DNA of 64,000 nucleotides, taken from Phaeosaccion multiseriatum. Lineage: Eukaryota > Ochrophyta, other classes. Position numbers and translations under genes: made by a program. The number at the start of each line of letters is the position of its first letter. Within the stretch, counting starts at the first letter, position 1. The stretch is taken from positions 6,882,001-6,946,000 of the forward strand of contig OZ218950.1 of NCBI GenBank assembly GCA_965112735.1. The letters run 5' to 3'. The notes under the pieces are model-generated. The model saw only the letters and a program-made list of their open reading frames with translations, did no database searches and was not told the DNA's origin. Shown piece after piece: positions 11,901 through 24,260 of this stretch.

Positions 11901-13666
11901 TCATGAGCCGGCAGGCTTGCCGCCCCCCTGGGCCGTCCCCCCCGGAGCACTCGACTTGTCATGCAGAAGCACGTACTCCCGTGTCGAGGTGCCAAACTTG
12001 ATGACGTCTTTCTCGAAGAGCTCTATATAGCGGGAGGCCTCCACCCGCTCTCCATTGAGGAACGTTCCGTTGGCGCTCTCCAGGTCCATGACGTAGGGGC
12101 GAACGGTCCGCGTAGTCTTCATGGCTGCCGCGTTGACCTTCTCCTTTAGACGGAACTGGAGCTGCAGGGGGGAAATGGGGGCGGCGGGTGGGTAGAGGCA
12201 TACGAGAACGGGGAGGGGCAGGGGGGGGGCTTGTTTGCTTAGGATGGAAGCTGAGCTGCGAGGAGAGAGAGAGAAGAGAAAGAGAGAGATAGCTTAGGAT
12301 GGAAGCTGAGCTGCGAGGAGAGAGAGAGAGAAAGGGAGAGAGATAGCTTAGGATGGAAGCTGAGCTGCGAGGAGAGAGAGAGATAGAGAGAGAGATAGCG
12401 AGATTTGAATAGGAGGACAGCATAGAGCACAGCTCCTGCTGGTTGAGAAAAAGTGCATCACTCTACGAGGTCTCTGTCGAGCATGTAATAGAGGCATAGA
12501 GCGAGGACAAACGGGTGTAAAGGGAGGGAGGATGGCCGCAGGGCACGAAGACGTGGGGAGGAGAGAAAGGGAGAGAGAGAGAGTGGCACAGAGACACATC
12601 TGTGAGGAACGGGTGCTGTGCCACCAACTGCCACACAACGCACCACTGCGTGTTGCTTGGAGCAGGACAAGTGGTCCAAGGGGATGTCCGCAATCTTCCT
12701 CTCTCGGCCAAACAAGTAGGCGCTCTGGCGGTGGATGTGGAGCGTTTGCAGCAGCTCCTGGCCCTTGAACACATACAGTCTGGTACAAGGTAGAGAGGAG
12801 GGGGGGGGTGAAGAAAGGAGGTGGCACCGGAGTGAGGTGGGCGATTGTTGCGTGTGGAGGAGAGTGGGAGGTGGAGGAGAGGAAAGAACCACAGGAGGCG
12901 TGGAAGGAAAGCAATAGGTACCTTCGCCTATGAATAGGGGCGCAAGGCAGAGCAAGGCAGTGAGAGCGACTCACCTCCACCGCTTGGACGGTTGCCTGGC
13001 GTCTTCAGGCTCCGACCATTTGAGTACGATTCCCTTGTACACATTGCCGGTGGCTTTGTCCTTCGACAAGGCCCCTGAAAGGCCGAAGTTGGCCAGCAGC
13101 TTGGGCTTGTCGCCCCCCCCTCCTTCCTCGTCGTTGCCGCCCTCCTCCTTGCTGCCCCACTCGAAGGACGTGCCCCCCCCGTCCTGCGGCCCCTTCTTGG
13201 CCGCTGCTGCCTTGCCCCCCTCCGCCATGATGGCCGCCATGGAGGACGTTGGCGCAGCAGCGACATGACCTCCTCTTCCTCCTCCTGCTGCTGCTGCTGC
13301 TGCTGCGCTCGGAGGTGGGAGTGGCGGAGGCGCTTGGGTGTCTCCTGCTCGTCTGTCGCTCGTCTCCCACCTACTCGCCCTGCTCCTCCTTTCCCCTTTG
13401 CTGATCTCGCTCTTGTCACTGTCTCGCACGTGGTCCCTGTCTCCGTCCCTCTCTTTCCGCCTCTCTCGACTGCGGCTCCGGCTCCTCCCTCCCCTCTCCC
13501 CCCCACCCCCCCCGCTCTCTCTCACATCGTCTCTGCCGCTCTTCTCCCTCCTATACTCCCTGTCGCTGCCACCCCCGCTCCTTTCCTTCCCATCCCTCCT
13601 CCGCGATCCATCCCTGCTCCTGCTCCTGCTTCTCCTACGGTCTCTACCGGGCGGCGAAGACGGCAT
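11901..13666 (-). CDS. SNIP1-like FHA-domain protein
   Basis: Three exons on the minus strand: 12975-13666, 12644-12779, 11901-12161. They join in frame to 362 residues. Residues 1-110 are Arg/Ser/Asp-rich (RS-like, RRSRSRSRDGSRR), followed by a poly-Ala/Gly stretch. Then comes the SNIP1 signature KPKLLANFGLSGALSKD and an FHA domain (about residues 235-350) with LFGRERKIADIPLD, SKQHAVLQFR and ESANGTFLNGERV, the conserved G-R, S-x-x-H and N-G positions for phosphothreonine binding. Family members (human SNIP1, plant DAWDLE) act in the nucleus in spliceosome activation and small-RNA processing. The ATG is at 13666, with a divergent neighbour starting at 14080. Intron 2 carries a dispersed GTGCCACCAACTG copy and a 58-bp minisatellite. 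Confidence 0.88.
12236..12400. repeat. 58-bp minisatellite, three copies
   Basis: Three tandem copies of a roughly 58-bp unit beginning GCTTAGGATGGAAGCTGAGC followed by a GA-rich tail, inside the second intron of the SNIP1-like gene. Confidence 0.9.
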
Positions 13667-14079
13667 CTCCTTGCCGACCCGTTGGTGAACAACGCCCCTT
13701 CCGCCGCCTCCTTCGCTCTCCCCTCCTCGCTCTCTAAGAGGCTCTGTGTCAGATCGAGGAAAAGCCTACTCAACTAGCCCAGCGTGCACAAATCTGCTCT
13801 ACACCCTCTCTTCGGGAGATGTGAGAAGGAGGAGAGGAAAGGAGGGGGGAGAGCCCAGGCCCATGCAATAATTGAGATTTGAGAATCTGATCATGTTGAG
13901 CAGAAGGGGGGGGGAAGTTTTGCTCTTCATCCCTGCTCCCTGCTGCACAAATGGAGGGATGCCCGCCGCCGTCTGCAGTTGCAGTCGCCCCAGACCCGGC
14001 GGCCGCAGCAGCAGCAGCAGCAGCAGCGCGAAGGCGCTCGTGTTGCCGATGGAAGAGGGGCCTGTGCTCGGCGGCCGTC
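13667..14079. promoter_or_regulatory. divergent promoter region (SNIP1-like / GK-like)
   Basis: 413 bp between the start codons at 13666 (-) and 14080 (+). It contains GCAGCAGCAG runs near 14005. An in-frame upstream ATG at 13951 exists for the plus gene, but the ATG at 14080 begins a clear signal peptide. Confidence 0.5.
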
Positions 14080-15455
14080 ATGGCGTCTTTGCCAGCCATG
14101 TGCGTGCTTTCCTTCCTGCCTTACTCGACGCTGGCCTTCTGCAACCCCCCGTCCATGCCCACGACCACGGGCCCGAGCCAGGCTCGCAGACAAGGACAGG
14201 GCCGCCACCTCCTCCACGACAGGAGCAGCAGGAGCAGCAGGAGGCACTCTTCAACGAGGGCGATGCTCTTCGCGCCCGTCTCCGGCAGTGACGGAAGGAG
14301 AGCGATGAGCAGCAGTAGTAGTAGCAGTAGTGGCAGTGGCAAAATAAGTAGCGGTGGTTGCGTGAATAGTGGTAGGACGGGCAGCAAATCCAGCAGGATG
14401 GGCAGGAGGAGCACCCAGTGTGGCTGCGGGGCCTGTCGCCGCGCAAGTGGCCGGAACGCCCTCCTTGTGATGGCAGCGGCCTCTCCTCAGCAAGACGCAA
14501 ACACTAGTCCAGGCAGAAAGGATGACGCTATAGGAAAGGCCGGAGGCGCGAAGCAGGAGGGCGAGGAGGAGGAAGAGAAGGAGGTGAAGGTGGTGTACAC
14601 CCCGCCCGCGGCCGACGAGCGCGAGTTGCTCGTCCGGGAAGGGGAAGCAGCAGCAGCGGCAGCAGAGGCCCAAGCGGAGGTGGAGATGCCTCAGCCGCGC
14701 TTGGGCGATGTGGTGCAGTACCCAGGCAAGTGGCCCAACGACTTGTACCTGGGGGAGGTGGTGAATCTGCAGTACATCGAGTCGAGGGGCAAGTGGATCG
14801 CCGACATCAAGCCCCTCAAGGACATTGGCGAGGTGCGTGAAGCGAACCATCACACCCCAACACTGTTTAGAGAGACAGGACACCCGCAGATGCCGTTCTT
14901 CCTTCACACTCTCAATCCATCGCTTTGCCTGCTCTGCTGTGCCACCAACTGCTTTATGTATGCTGCTGCTGCTGCTGCTCCAAACAGGGCCAATTCGCTC
15001 GGGAGAGGAGCCAGTTCGGCCGCTTGGTGGAGACTGAGGACGTGGACAAGCTCAAGCCTGTGAGGGCCTACTTCGTCCGGAGTACCAACGCGTGGAGGGC
15101 CGCCTTTGGAAAAGACGCGGAAGGTAACCCCAAGCCGCAATACATCAGCGAGAAGGGCTACGACGTGTCTGACTTCCAGCTGCCGCAGAAGGAGGTGCGC
15201 ATTCCGTGGTTTTGTGTGGCTTCTGTGCATTCCGTGGTTTTGTGTGGCTTATTTACTGCAAAGCCGCTCCTGACCTCGCCCTCTTTTCCCTCCATGTCTC
15301 TCTCTCTCACTGACTCTCTCGTTCTTTTTTTCTTGCTCTCTCTCTCTGTCTCTCTGTCTCTCTTTCTCTTCTCTCTCTCTCTCTCTCTCTCTCGCTTTCT
15401 CTCTCTCTCGCTTTCTCTCTCTGTCTCTGTCTCTCTCTCTGTCTGTCTCTCTGTC

Positions 15456-15498
<43 letters not shown>

Positions 15499-18456
15499 GT
15501 CCCCTCAAGGTGGATGCAAGTGTGTTGGAGACGGACCTGCAGGCCTACACCAGTCTCAAGCAACGCATCTTCGGAGACACCCTGCGCTTTGGGGGGCTGT
15601 GCACGGCCGCCGCCACTGTCTACGGCGTGCTTAACGGGCATGGCGTCATGGTGAGGGGCGAGCCAGGGAGGGAGGGGGGGAAGGAGGGAGGGAGGGAGAG
15701 GGAGGGAGGGAGGGAGGGAGGGAGGGCGCCATTCGGATCGGAGGAGGGAGGGATGGAGGGGTGGGAGGGCGGGAGAGGCGGGGGACAAGAAAGGAGGAGC
15801 TAAGCTAAGCGTGCGTGTGTGTGTGTGTGCGTGCGTACGTCCATGCGTGTCTTCTTCCCGCCCCACTCACTCACTCTAGGACGGCGCTGCTTGCGGCTTG
15901 GGCGTGGCTGCGGCTCTAGTGTACGTGTCTCTCCTCGGGGCCTCCACAGACACCGCGGGCACCAAAGACAGGTGATCCATCAACCCGTCCCCTCCGCCTC
16001 CTCCTCCTCCTCCTCCCCCTCCTCCCCCTCCTCCTCCTCCTCTTCCTCCTCCTCCTCCTCCTCCTTCTCCACCTCCTCCTCCTTCTTCTCCTTCTCCTCC
16101 TCCTCCTCCTCCTCCTCCTCCTCCTCCTCCTTCTCCACCTCCACCTCCTCCTTCTCCTCCTCCTCCTCCTCCTCCTCCTGCTCCTGCTCCTCGCCCCCCA
16201 TCCACTCATCCACCTCTGCACTCTAAGCCATCGATCCAGCACCCCCCCACCAATGAGTCTTTCTCGAGATGAGAGCATGATATTGCTTGCTCCTGGATAA
16301 CTAAAAGCCCCCTCACTTTTCACCCCCCCCACCCCACTCCACCTCACCCCACCCCTCCCCACCCCACCTCACCCACAGCAACAAGCTCTTCTACTTCGGC
16401 CGCATCTCCCTGCCTCTCGCCCTGTGCGGTACCCTCGTAGTCCTCAACGTGTCCTTGGGAGAGGCGGGTCTCGGCCTTGTGTCCGCCCCTCCCCTCTCCA
16501 ACTCCGTCACCTTCAACCTGATACCGGCGAGTCAGTTCGTGAGTGCCATGTTTGGCTTCGTTCTCTCGTACCGAGTGCCCCTGCTGTATCAGGAGCTCAA
16601 CAACGCCCGAGTCACAGAGGAGGAGCTTTTGGACCTTCTGCCGGGCTCGGCGGGGGCAGGTTGGTACTTCGTTCCTTCGTCCACTGGCGTTGTCGCCAGT
16701 TGTCGATTGTCGTGTATGGTGTCAAGGGCTACCTTTACCCAATGCCTGCTGCCTGTCTTTCCAATCTCGTCTATCCGTCTCTCTCATTTCCTTTCTTTCT
16801 TTTCCTTTGTCTTGTCTTGTTTGTCTGTCTGTTTGTCTGTCTACCTGTCTGTCTATCTGTCTGCCTGTCTGCCTGCCTGCCTACCTGTCTACCTGTCTGC
16901 CCTGTCTGTCTGTCTGTCTGTCTGTCTATCTGTCTGTCTTTCCGTCTGTCTTTCCGCCTGTTCGTCCGTCCGCAACAGGCAAGCGCCTGGCCAAAGGGGC
17001 GGGGGTGAACTCGGCGGTCAAGGGCATGCAGAGCACAGGGGAGGCAGAGGGAGGGGGGCGGCAGCGCGGAGCCAAGGCCGCTGCTTTGGATCAATATGAA
17101 GAGGAAATGGAGGACGTTACGCCAGTGGTGGTGGTTTCTGGGCCGGTAGGCATGGGCACCACCACCCTTGTGCAGCAAGTGCTCAACATGGATGGTGAGG
17201 AGATGTTAGGGAGGGAGAAGAGGAGGAGGAGGAGGAAGAAGGGTAGGGGGAGGCGGGGATGGGCAGCTTGAGGGAGACAAACTGAAACTGAGAGAAGAAG
17301 AGGGGGGCTCGATGTGAAGGGCTCGCGAAGGAAATCGCTGCCTTCGTGCCCTGCTTGCTGAGTCACTCAAGCTTTGCCGGCCGGCGTCTCTCTGCTCCCC
17401 TCCTCTCCCTCCCCCCTCCTCTCCTTTCCAATCCCCTCTTCCCTCCCTCCCTCCCTCCCTCCCTCCCTCCCTCCCTCCCTCCTCTCCCTTCCCCTCCCCG
17501 CCCGTCCTCCTGTCCATTTCCCTCCCCTCCCCCTCCCTCTCTCAGGCGGCTTGCCTCGCCTGAAGGCGTCGGACAAGCAGGACAAGAAAGATTCCCCGGG
17601 GGGTCGCCGAAGACCTCCCGCCACCCCCCGCTGGTGCACCTCTCGCCCCTCCCCCGAGGGGGATGGTACCCCGGGGGGCTTGGGGCGGCCAGAGGACCTT
17701 GTGTTTTTGCCTCCGGCGGAGTTCGAAGACATCGAGCGAACGGGGGGGTTTCTGCAGGTGCAGCAGGGGGAGGATGGCTTTCTCTATGGCCTCAGGGTGG
17801 AGGAGATTGAGGAGGTTTGGAAGAGCGGGGCCGTGCCTGTCATCGATGCCAAGAGGTGAGTGGGAGGGGGAGGGTTAGAGGTGGATGCGTGGGAAGTGAC
17901 ATTCTGGGGTGGATCGTTGGTGACTTACCGGGGTGGATAGTGGGGGCGTGTGGGGCTTGTTCAGCGGCCTACTTGCCTCTCTGTTGGGGTGCCCAAAGGA
18001 CCCAAGAGACAGAACGAGGGGGGGGGGGTCGTCTCGCTACCATCCGAGTGCAGCTGCTTGCACCAACAGTTCCATGTGTTCCCTCACACATGCACTTACT
18101 TACGTGTGTGTGGTCGGCTGGCGTCTTTCTATCCGTCTATCAGGAGCCTCGTGGAGAGGCTGATGCGAGAGCCGGACCTGGCCCTGGTCGGGGTGTGGGT
18201 GAGCCTAGACAGCCTTCAGGCCATCGAGGACCGTCTCAGGGACAACCTCGTCAAGCAGGGCACATTGGGTCAAGCGGGGGATGCCCAACTAGAGGAGGAG
18301 GTGGAGGCGCGCAAGCAGGAGGCGCTAAGTGGGATTGAGTTTGGCGTGAACTCCGGTGTGTTTGAGCTGATGGTGATGAACAAGGATTCGGAGGAGGACA
18401 GGGCGGCCGGCATTAAGAAGATACGGAGAGCCATTGAGTTTGCGTACTCTTCGTAG
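14080..18456 (+). CDS. predicted plastid membrane protein with degenerate guanylate-kinase domain
   Basis: Eight exons: 14080-14832, 14988-15194, 15510-15650, 15880-15971, 16379-16659, 16979-17194, 17546-17855, 18144-18456; 770 residues. The start at 14080 gives MASLPAMCVLSFLPYSTLAF followed by CNPPSMPTTT: a signal peptide, an A-F junction and an S/T-rich transit stretch, typical of secondary-plastid import. A conserved LGDVVQYPGKWPNDLYLGEV block follows at about residues 208-227. Three to four membrane segments lie around residues 345-480. From about residue 536 the C-terminus is guanylate-kinase-like: VVVSGPVGMGTTTLVQQVL in the P-loop position, a TPRWCTSRP motif, FEDIERTGGFLQVQ, then VVIDA-like and AxDRL-like strands. 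The P-loop Lys is replaced (G-M-G-T-T-T), so catalysis is doubtful. The fold is clear; the role is unknown. Confidence 0.75.
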
Positions 18457-18773
18457 TCAGGCTTTTCAAAGTGTAAGAGAAGTGCGTAAAAATCGCCCAA
18501 ATCGCCCCGTTTTTAAGAGATCGTCGACACACCGGACGTGCTATCTGCTATCTGCTATCACGCTGCTATCGGCTGGGGTTATCCCGATTAAAATCAACTG
18601 TTTCAGAAGGAGTCGAGCTCTACATTTGACAAAGAGCACGATACAAAAAGTAGAGAGGAGATTTGACGGGGGCGAGGTGCGGGAAAAATCCTTGTGAGGT
18701 TGGTGAAAAAAGAGGTCAGGAGCAGTAGAAGAAGCAGAAGCAGCTGCCACAGGCTGGGCAATCGGCTTCAGCG
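18457..18773. other. intergenic region upstream of CCDC124 gene
   Basis: 317 bp between two genes on the same strand. It is AT-richer than the surroundings around 18480-18610. CTATCTGCTATC repeats occur at 18541-18559. No gene seen. Confidence 0.5.
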
Positions 18774-20498
18774 ATGGGGCGCAGCGGTGGCGTGAACCAC
18801 AAAGTGCTGGTACGTAGAGCAACGTGCTGCAGTTGATGGCTTGAAGAGGGAGGCAGCAGCAGCAGCAGCAGACAGATTTGTTAGCGAAGAGCCTCCTTAG
18901 GCTTAGGACATGTCCCGATAACAGGGGCCCATCCGCTCGTGTTCCTCGGTATCTGCTGCTCACTTTTTTCTCTTCCTCTCCACCCACCACCTGGCTGCTG
19001 CGGACGCTGCCTACAGGAGGCAAACGAGAGGAAAGCCGTGCAGGTGGCGGAGAAGGAACGGCAAGCAGCAGCTGCTGCGGAGAGGAAAGAAGCCGCAGAC
19101 TGGTCGAGGGGGGCGAATAATCGAGGAGCAAAGAGGTGAGGAGAGAAGGACAATTAGGCTTGCTCTGTGTCTTGCTCTTTGCCTTCTTCCTCGACCCCCC
19201 CTCCTGAGCTGCTCGCCTCACGCGAGTTCTCCATTTGTTGCTGTGTCCTGCCCTCTCTGCCAGAGCGGATGACTCTGCATCGAAGGAAGCGCAGAAGCTT
19301 GCCAAGCTGGCAGACAAGAGGAGGGCACAGGCGGAGGACGAAGAGATGATGAATGCAGTCGCCAAGCCAAAAAAGGTGAGTGTGAGAGAAAGAGAGACAC
19401 GGAGAGAGAGAAAGAGAGGTTTTTAGCCTCCCCCCCCCGACCCCCGCAGCAGAAGCTCCTGTTCTCTCCCCCCCCTGGCTCTTAAACCCCCCTCTATGCT
19501 CTCTCTCTCTCTTTGTCCAATGTGAACCACCCCCCTCTTCCACACACAGCCTGCCGGGAAGAAAAAGACAGATATACCGCCGTGGGAGGCAGCGCTGGCA
19601 GGGTCGGTGAAGAAGGGAGGCAAGAAGAAGCCTTGGGAAATTGAGGCTGAGAAGAAGAAGGAGGAGAAGAGGAAGGAGGATGAGAGGAAGGCGGAGGAGA
19701 AGAAACAAGAGGTGAGCGGGCGGTCCGGGTTGTGGTATCGCGCGTACTGAGTCTTTTTAAGCGTCAAGAGTAGCTTGTTGGCCCTTTTGAGCGCTCCAAT
19801 ACAGACTACAGAGACCACTTTCTCAACGGATGTGTATGCCCCACACCTTTATATGTGCTCCCCCCCCACCCCTTCTTGTTGTTGCTTCATCAGAAAGAAG
19901 CGCTGGCCAAGGCAATGGCTGGCATGGACACTTCGAACGTGATGGACCATAAGGTCAACAACAAGCCACTGTCCAGTGAGGAGGGGGGGGCGGCGGCGGA
20001 GGACGAGGACTGGTCTTCCGGCATCGATGCTGCGCTTGATCGGCTGGCGATTGATGCCAATGGAGGCAGGAAGGGCTCCATGACAGGGCTGGGGGCGGGA
20101 GTCATTCCTGCGGGCAGTAAGAACTTGAAGGTTAGAGAGGCGTGCTGGAGAAAGGAGGGAGGGGAGGGGAGGGAAGGAGGAGGGGAAGTGGTGCTACGAA
20201 TTCGTGTTCCGGTTGTGGTGCTAAAAACCCTCCACATGTATTGCTACAATTGTCGTGAATGCCTTTTGGTCGAGACGTAGTGACACCCCCCCCCCCCTTT
20301 TTGATGCCTTCCCTTCAGGCTTTATATCGGGCCTTCGAGGACCGGGAAATGGTGAAAATGAGGGAGGACAAACCCGGGCTTCGATTGAGACAATACCGCG
20401 AGCGCATATTCGAAATGTGGCGAAGATCGCCGGAGAATCCGCTCAACAAGCCTCGGGAGGAGCAGAAAGAGGCCGGAGAGAGCTCTCTGAGGACATGA
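18774..20498 (+). CDS. CCDC124 / Lso2-family ribosome-binding protein
   Basis: Six exons: 18774-18809, 19017-19135, 19264-19375, 19550-19711, 19894-20130, 20319-20498; 281 residues. The first exon gives MGRSGGVNHKVL, then a long basic coiled coil (EKERQAAAAAERKEA, KKEEKRKEDERKAEEKK). The C-terminal block is the CCDC124 signature: a YRAFEDREMVKMREDKPGL helix, then RRSPENPLNKPREEQ, matching the family W-x-R-S-P-D/E-N-P-x-N motif. CCDC124 (human) and Lso2 (yeast) bind the ribosomal A/P-site region of idle 80S ribosomes and help restart translation after starvation. It is slightly longer than the human protein (223 residues) because of an Ala/Gly/acidic insertion in exon 5. The poly-pyrimidine parts of its introns are typical for this window. 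Confidence 0.88.
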
Positions 20499-20569
20499 TA
20501 GTTCTACGATACTACAGCAGTATCAGGGGTCAGGACGAGGGAGGGAGGGAGGCAGGAGGCAGGGAGAAA

Positions 20570-20619
<50 letters not shown>

Positions 20620-21878
20620 AGCAGAGGTGACAATGGTAGACAGACGGCAAACTTGCCCACCATTTTGGCAGCCAATGGACAGGCACAGGTCTGTGGAAGG
20701 GTCCACAGGGGAAGACGGCTGCAGGGGAGGGACTTGAGTATCTGGCTCAAAGCGGGGATGGCAGGGGATGGCTGCTGCAGAAGGGCAAGTACAGGTACAT
20801 TCTTTTTTTGGTTTTCCCTTCGAGGAGGGAACGAGAGCGACGGAAGTGGCTTGCTGGCAGCATGTAAAACAGCGCGCCTTGTTGGCATGTTGGTAGTACA
20901 GTGCATGACAGAAGGGAAAAGCAGGATCACGCTCGCCACCAAGAGAAGGAAGTGGCGCTGCTTTAAGCTGTTTCCGCTCCACACCGCTCCACGAGCCTGG
21001 CCTGGCCTCGACTTGCTTTGCCGAGGCCGGAGTACGGGCCTTGCTGCTGCTCCTATCCAGCCACCAGCCAGCCAGCAGAAACAGAGGGTGAGCAAAGGAT
21101 TGAAGCAGGCATACGACGGGTGTGAAGGAGGGAAGGAGGAGGAGAGGCTGCATGAGTAAGAAAAAGGGATCTGGGTCGTAACCTAACTGTTTTCCCTCCC
21201 TTCCTGTCCATCATTGTGTGTGTTTACGCTCGCCGCAGGTAGCCTCCGCCCCTTGGCGACAGGGGAGGTTGAGGGAGCGGAGAGAAGGAAGGGAGGACAG
21301 CTACAGCCTACGAGGGGGGCGAGGAGCGGTTGCACTTCAGCAATCACAGATGGGACACGACTGCGGATAGCGCAACGGGGGAGGTGGGCTGGGCCCCGTG
21401 TGCACACCGTGGCTGAGGGCGCATATTCCCCTCCCCCTCAGACTGCACCTGTCTACCTCTCTGCCCCCCAAGACTTGCCCTCTCCACCTCCCACCCTCTC
21501 TCTTGCAGCGTTGTAGTGCTGTGGACTTCGTAGCTGGCTCGGCCTGGCGTGGTTTCTAGTATTTAAAGCCGTCACACCCTACTACGATCATGTGGGGCGA
21601 TATCGAATGTATAATATGTACTAAGTAATAGGTTTGCCCGAAGTCTTGCCAGAGACGGGATGACCCGCAGACTGCATGGTTTCCCCCCCTCCCGGAGACT
21701 TTGTTCTCCGAGCGATTCAGGCCGTCCTTCTAAAGACAGGAAGACTGGCAACTCGTCAAGAGATTGGTGCTGTCCGCGCCATCTGTGAAGGCACCAGGCG
21801 AAAGCCCTTCTCCGTATCGCATTGACTTGATTTTGGGTCCTTCCTCTCAGGACCCAACTTGCCCGCACCCAAGTATGC
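20499..21878. other. intergenic region, 1.4 kb
   Basis: Contains a (GA)n run at 20573-20616 and otherwise mixed sequence. Several open frames of 60-190 codons exist on both strands, but none shows a family motif or sensible splice sites. No gene is supported. Confidence 0.5.
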
Positions 21879-23679
21879 CTACCCTCCGTGCACCCCGTCT
21901 CTACTCACGGTGAAGGTCCGGCTTGTGCAGGCTTGTGCAGGGGACAGCAGCAGCGCCATCTCTCTCACAGGCTGCTGTACCACCAACTGCTGCATCACAC
22001 CGCCTCCAATGCCGCTTCTTCCCACGGCCCCTCTCGTAACCTCCCCCGTCTTGCGCAGCACAAATCTCGAATTCACACACGTACTCCACAGCAAGCCCAG
22101 TGCCGGCTCGGGTCGACTCTCCCCTCCCCACCCTCCCACGGCAACTCGTTGGCCTGACGCTTGATCCGACGCAAGACCTGACACCGGCTTGCTGGTGACT
22201 TGATTGACCACCACGAAGGGGCAGGCGTGCTCGTCGCTAAGCTGCTTCATCTGCTGTGCCAGCTCTGTGAGCATGCGGGATCGCCGCTGCATGTCCTGGC
22301 GGGAATGTCCGAAACCCCCTCCGCCGCGGAACAGCGCCCCGATGGAGTCGATGACCACCAACCTCACCCCTTCTCCCCGTCCTCCTCCTTCTCGCCCTCC
22401 TCCTTGATGCTGTCCATTGCTACTACTGCTAATGGTGCTACTACTACTACAGGGGGAATTTCCCCGCTTGCTGCTCATGAACTGAGGCAGAAGGCCAGAG
22501 AGAACTTCGGACTGTGTAACGCCGGACAGAGGGGAGAAACGTGGGGGAGAGGGGCGGCGGGTTGGGAGGGAGGGTGAGATATCGAATATCGACTAAAAGT
22601 AGATTCGAGCTTGCACTCAACGCGTCTGGCCCATTCCTTCGGCCTGCTCTGGCCATCGGTGCTTCACTCCAGCTGTAAAAAGGCTCTCCAGTACACAGCG
22701 CTATCAACCCTCTGCCTGGCTCTCTCTCGCTCTTCGTGCAGCATAGGCAATGCGTCTCTCTCGCCCCCCCCCCCCCCCCCCCTTTAGGCTCCCCACTCAC
22801 CAAATGCTCGGCGCTACTGACGTGCAGAACATGCACTCTGCCCAGGAGGGCCTCCGGACTGAGAGGAGCAGCAGCCTCACCGCCTCCCTCCTGCTGCGCC
22901 CCGCAACCTTGGCCTCCATCGGGCTCGAGGGCATCATTCTCCTGTTCGGTCTCTCCAGGGACGTGTCGCGACAGGCTCTGTCGCCGTCCACCGGCAGCCC
23001 TTGCGCGCGCCATCTGAAGGAGTCGTTGGCTGGGGAAGATGCCCTCTCCGCACGACAGAAAGCAGGCGCAGGGCCCTGTTGTGCTGCTGCTGCTGCTGCT
23101 GCTGCTGCTGTCGCTGCTGTCGCTGTTGATGGTGGTGGTGGTGCTTTGTCTCGCCCGCTTTCTGCCAGCAGTGGCGTTGCTCCTGTCCAGGGCACTGCTG
23201 CCGCTCTCCTTCCCGCCCGTTGCTACCGGCCCTGCATCGCCACCTCTCCCGCCAACGCCTCCACCCGATTCTTGCACTGCCTCCAGGCACAGCTGCAGAC
23301 AGATCTGCGTCTTGCCAGCCCCTGCTTCTCCTGCCACCTCCGTGAGGCCCCTCCTCGGCACCCCTCCCCCAAAGGCGCTGTCGAGCTCGGGGCACCCGAA
23401 GCTCACCGGGGCCTCTCGGGGCAGGGCGAGGGCGGTGTAGCACGGCGGAGGGGCGCAATCCACGTCTTCCCCTCCTAACGGACCTCGCATCACCTTTGGC
23501 GTAGAGTGAGCTCCCGCGCCTGGCGCGGATGCCCTCCTGTGTGTATGTTTATGGCTGCTGACGAGCGTGGTGTAAGGGTTGTGAGGGGCTGAGCTCCTTC
23601 TGCTGCCGTTGCCCCATTTACCAATGCTGTTCGTGGGGCTACTGGGACTTGGAGTGCTGCACTCACTGCTGGAACTCAT
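21879..23679 (-). CDS. XRCC3-like RAD51 paralogue
   Basis: Two exons on the minus strand: 22801-23679 and 21879-22511 (TAG); 503 residues from the ATG at 23679. The frame stays open upstream without an ATG, so a further 5' exon is possible. RecA/RAD51 core: FGCPELDSAFGGGVPRRGLTE, Walker A GEAGAGKTQ (about residues 117-125), LCLEAVQ, Walker B VRLVVIDSIGALFR, PFVVVNQVTS and the C-terminal FTVSRDGVHGG. The GCPxLD...GxTE/AGEAGAGKTQ form and the C-terminal TFTVSRDGVHG match XRCC3, which works with RAD51C in homologous recombination and Holliday junction processing. Two species-specific insertions lie between Walker A and B (Ser/Thr and Gly rich). The C-terminal part contains VMQQLVVQQPVREM, where QQLVVQQ comes from a dispersed genomic motif (21971-21992). 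Confidence 0.84.
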
Positions 23680-24260
23680 ACGAGCCTCCTCTGCTGCAGC
23701 AGCTGCTTCTCCGTGGATGTGGTGGGACAACTCCTTCAGATCAAGCTGTGTTTCGCCACCGGGCGTACAGAACAGGGGTCAGCAAACCCTACACCAGAGC
23801 TACCGCCGCCAGCAGCAGTATGAGTAGTAGCAGCAGCACGATCAACAGCAACAGCGCCGTCAACAATAACAGCATCAACAGTCTTAAGAAAAGTGAAAAT
23901 GGCTTCGGACAGCAGGAGATTTGAGGAGATCAGCTCTCGGCTGTCCGGATGTGCGAAGAGAGACGGAAGAAGAGGGTACACGATCGTAGAGAAAAGCTCG
24001 AGAGGAGAAGAAGAGAAGAGGGAAGAGGGGGGAAGGGATCGGGTTTGATTTGAGGGCCGTCTGCTGCCATCCTGCCCTTTACTTTTACTCTCCACTCCTT
24101 CTGCCAGTCTGGCCTTCGGCCAAACTCTCTCTCTGTTGGTTGTCTGTGCCCCTCCTTGCGGCAGGCAACTAAGGCGTAACCAGCGCTCAGAGCGTGAAGA
24201 AGGTGAAAGCGGCTGGAAGGGCCATCCTCGCTGAGAACGGAGGGAGGAGCGAGGGCATGG
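23680..24260. other. intergenic region / possible 5' part of XRCC3-like gene
   Basis: 23680-23765 remains open in the XRCC3-like frame (G-G-E-T-Q-L-D-L-K-E-L) and may be coding. 23810-23880 is AGC/AAC rich. No independent gene is seen. Confidence 0.4.

Noticed and set aside
13265-13777. Open frame antisense to the SNIP1-like first exon
   Set aside because: Shadow of the RS-rich coding sequence.
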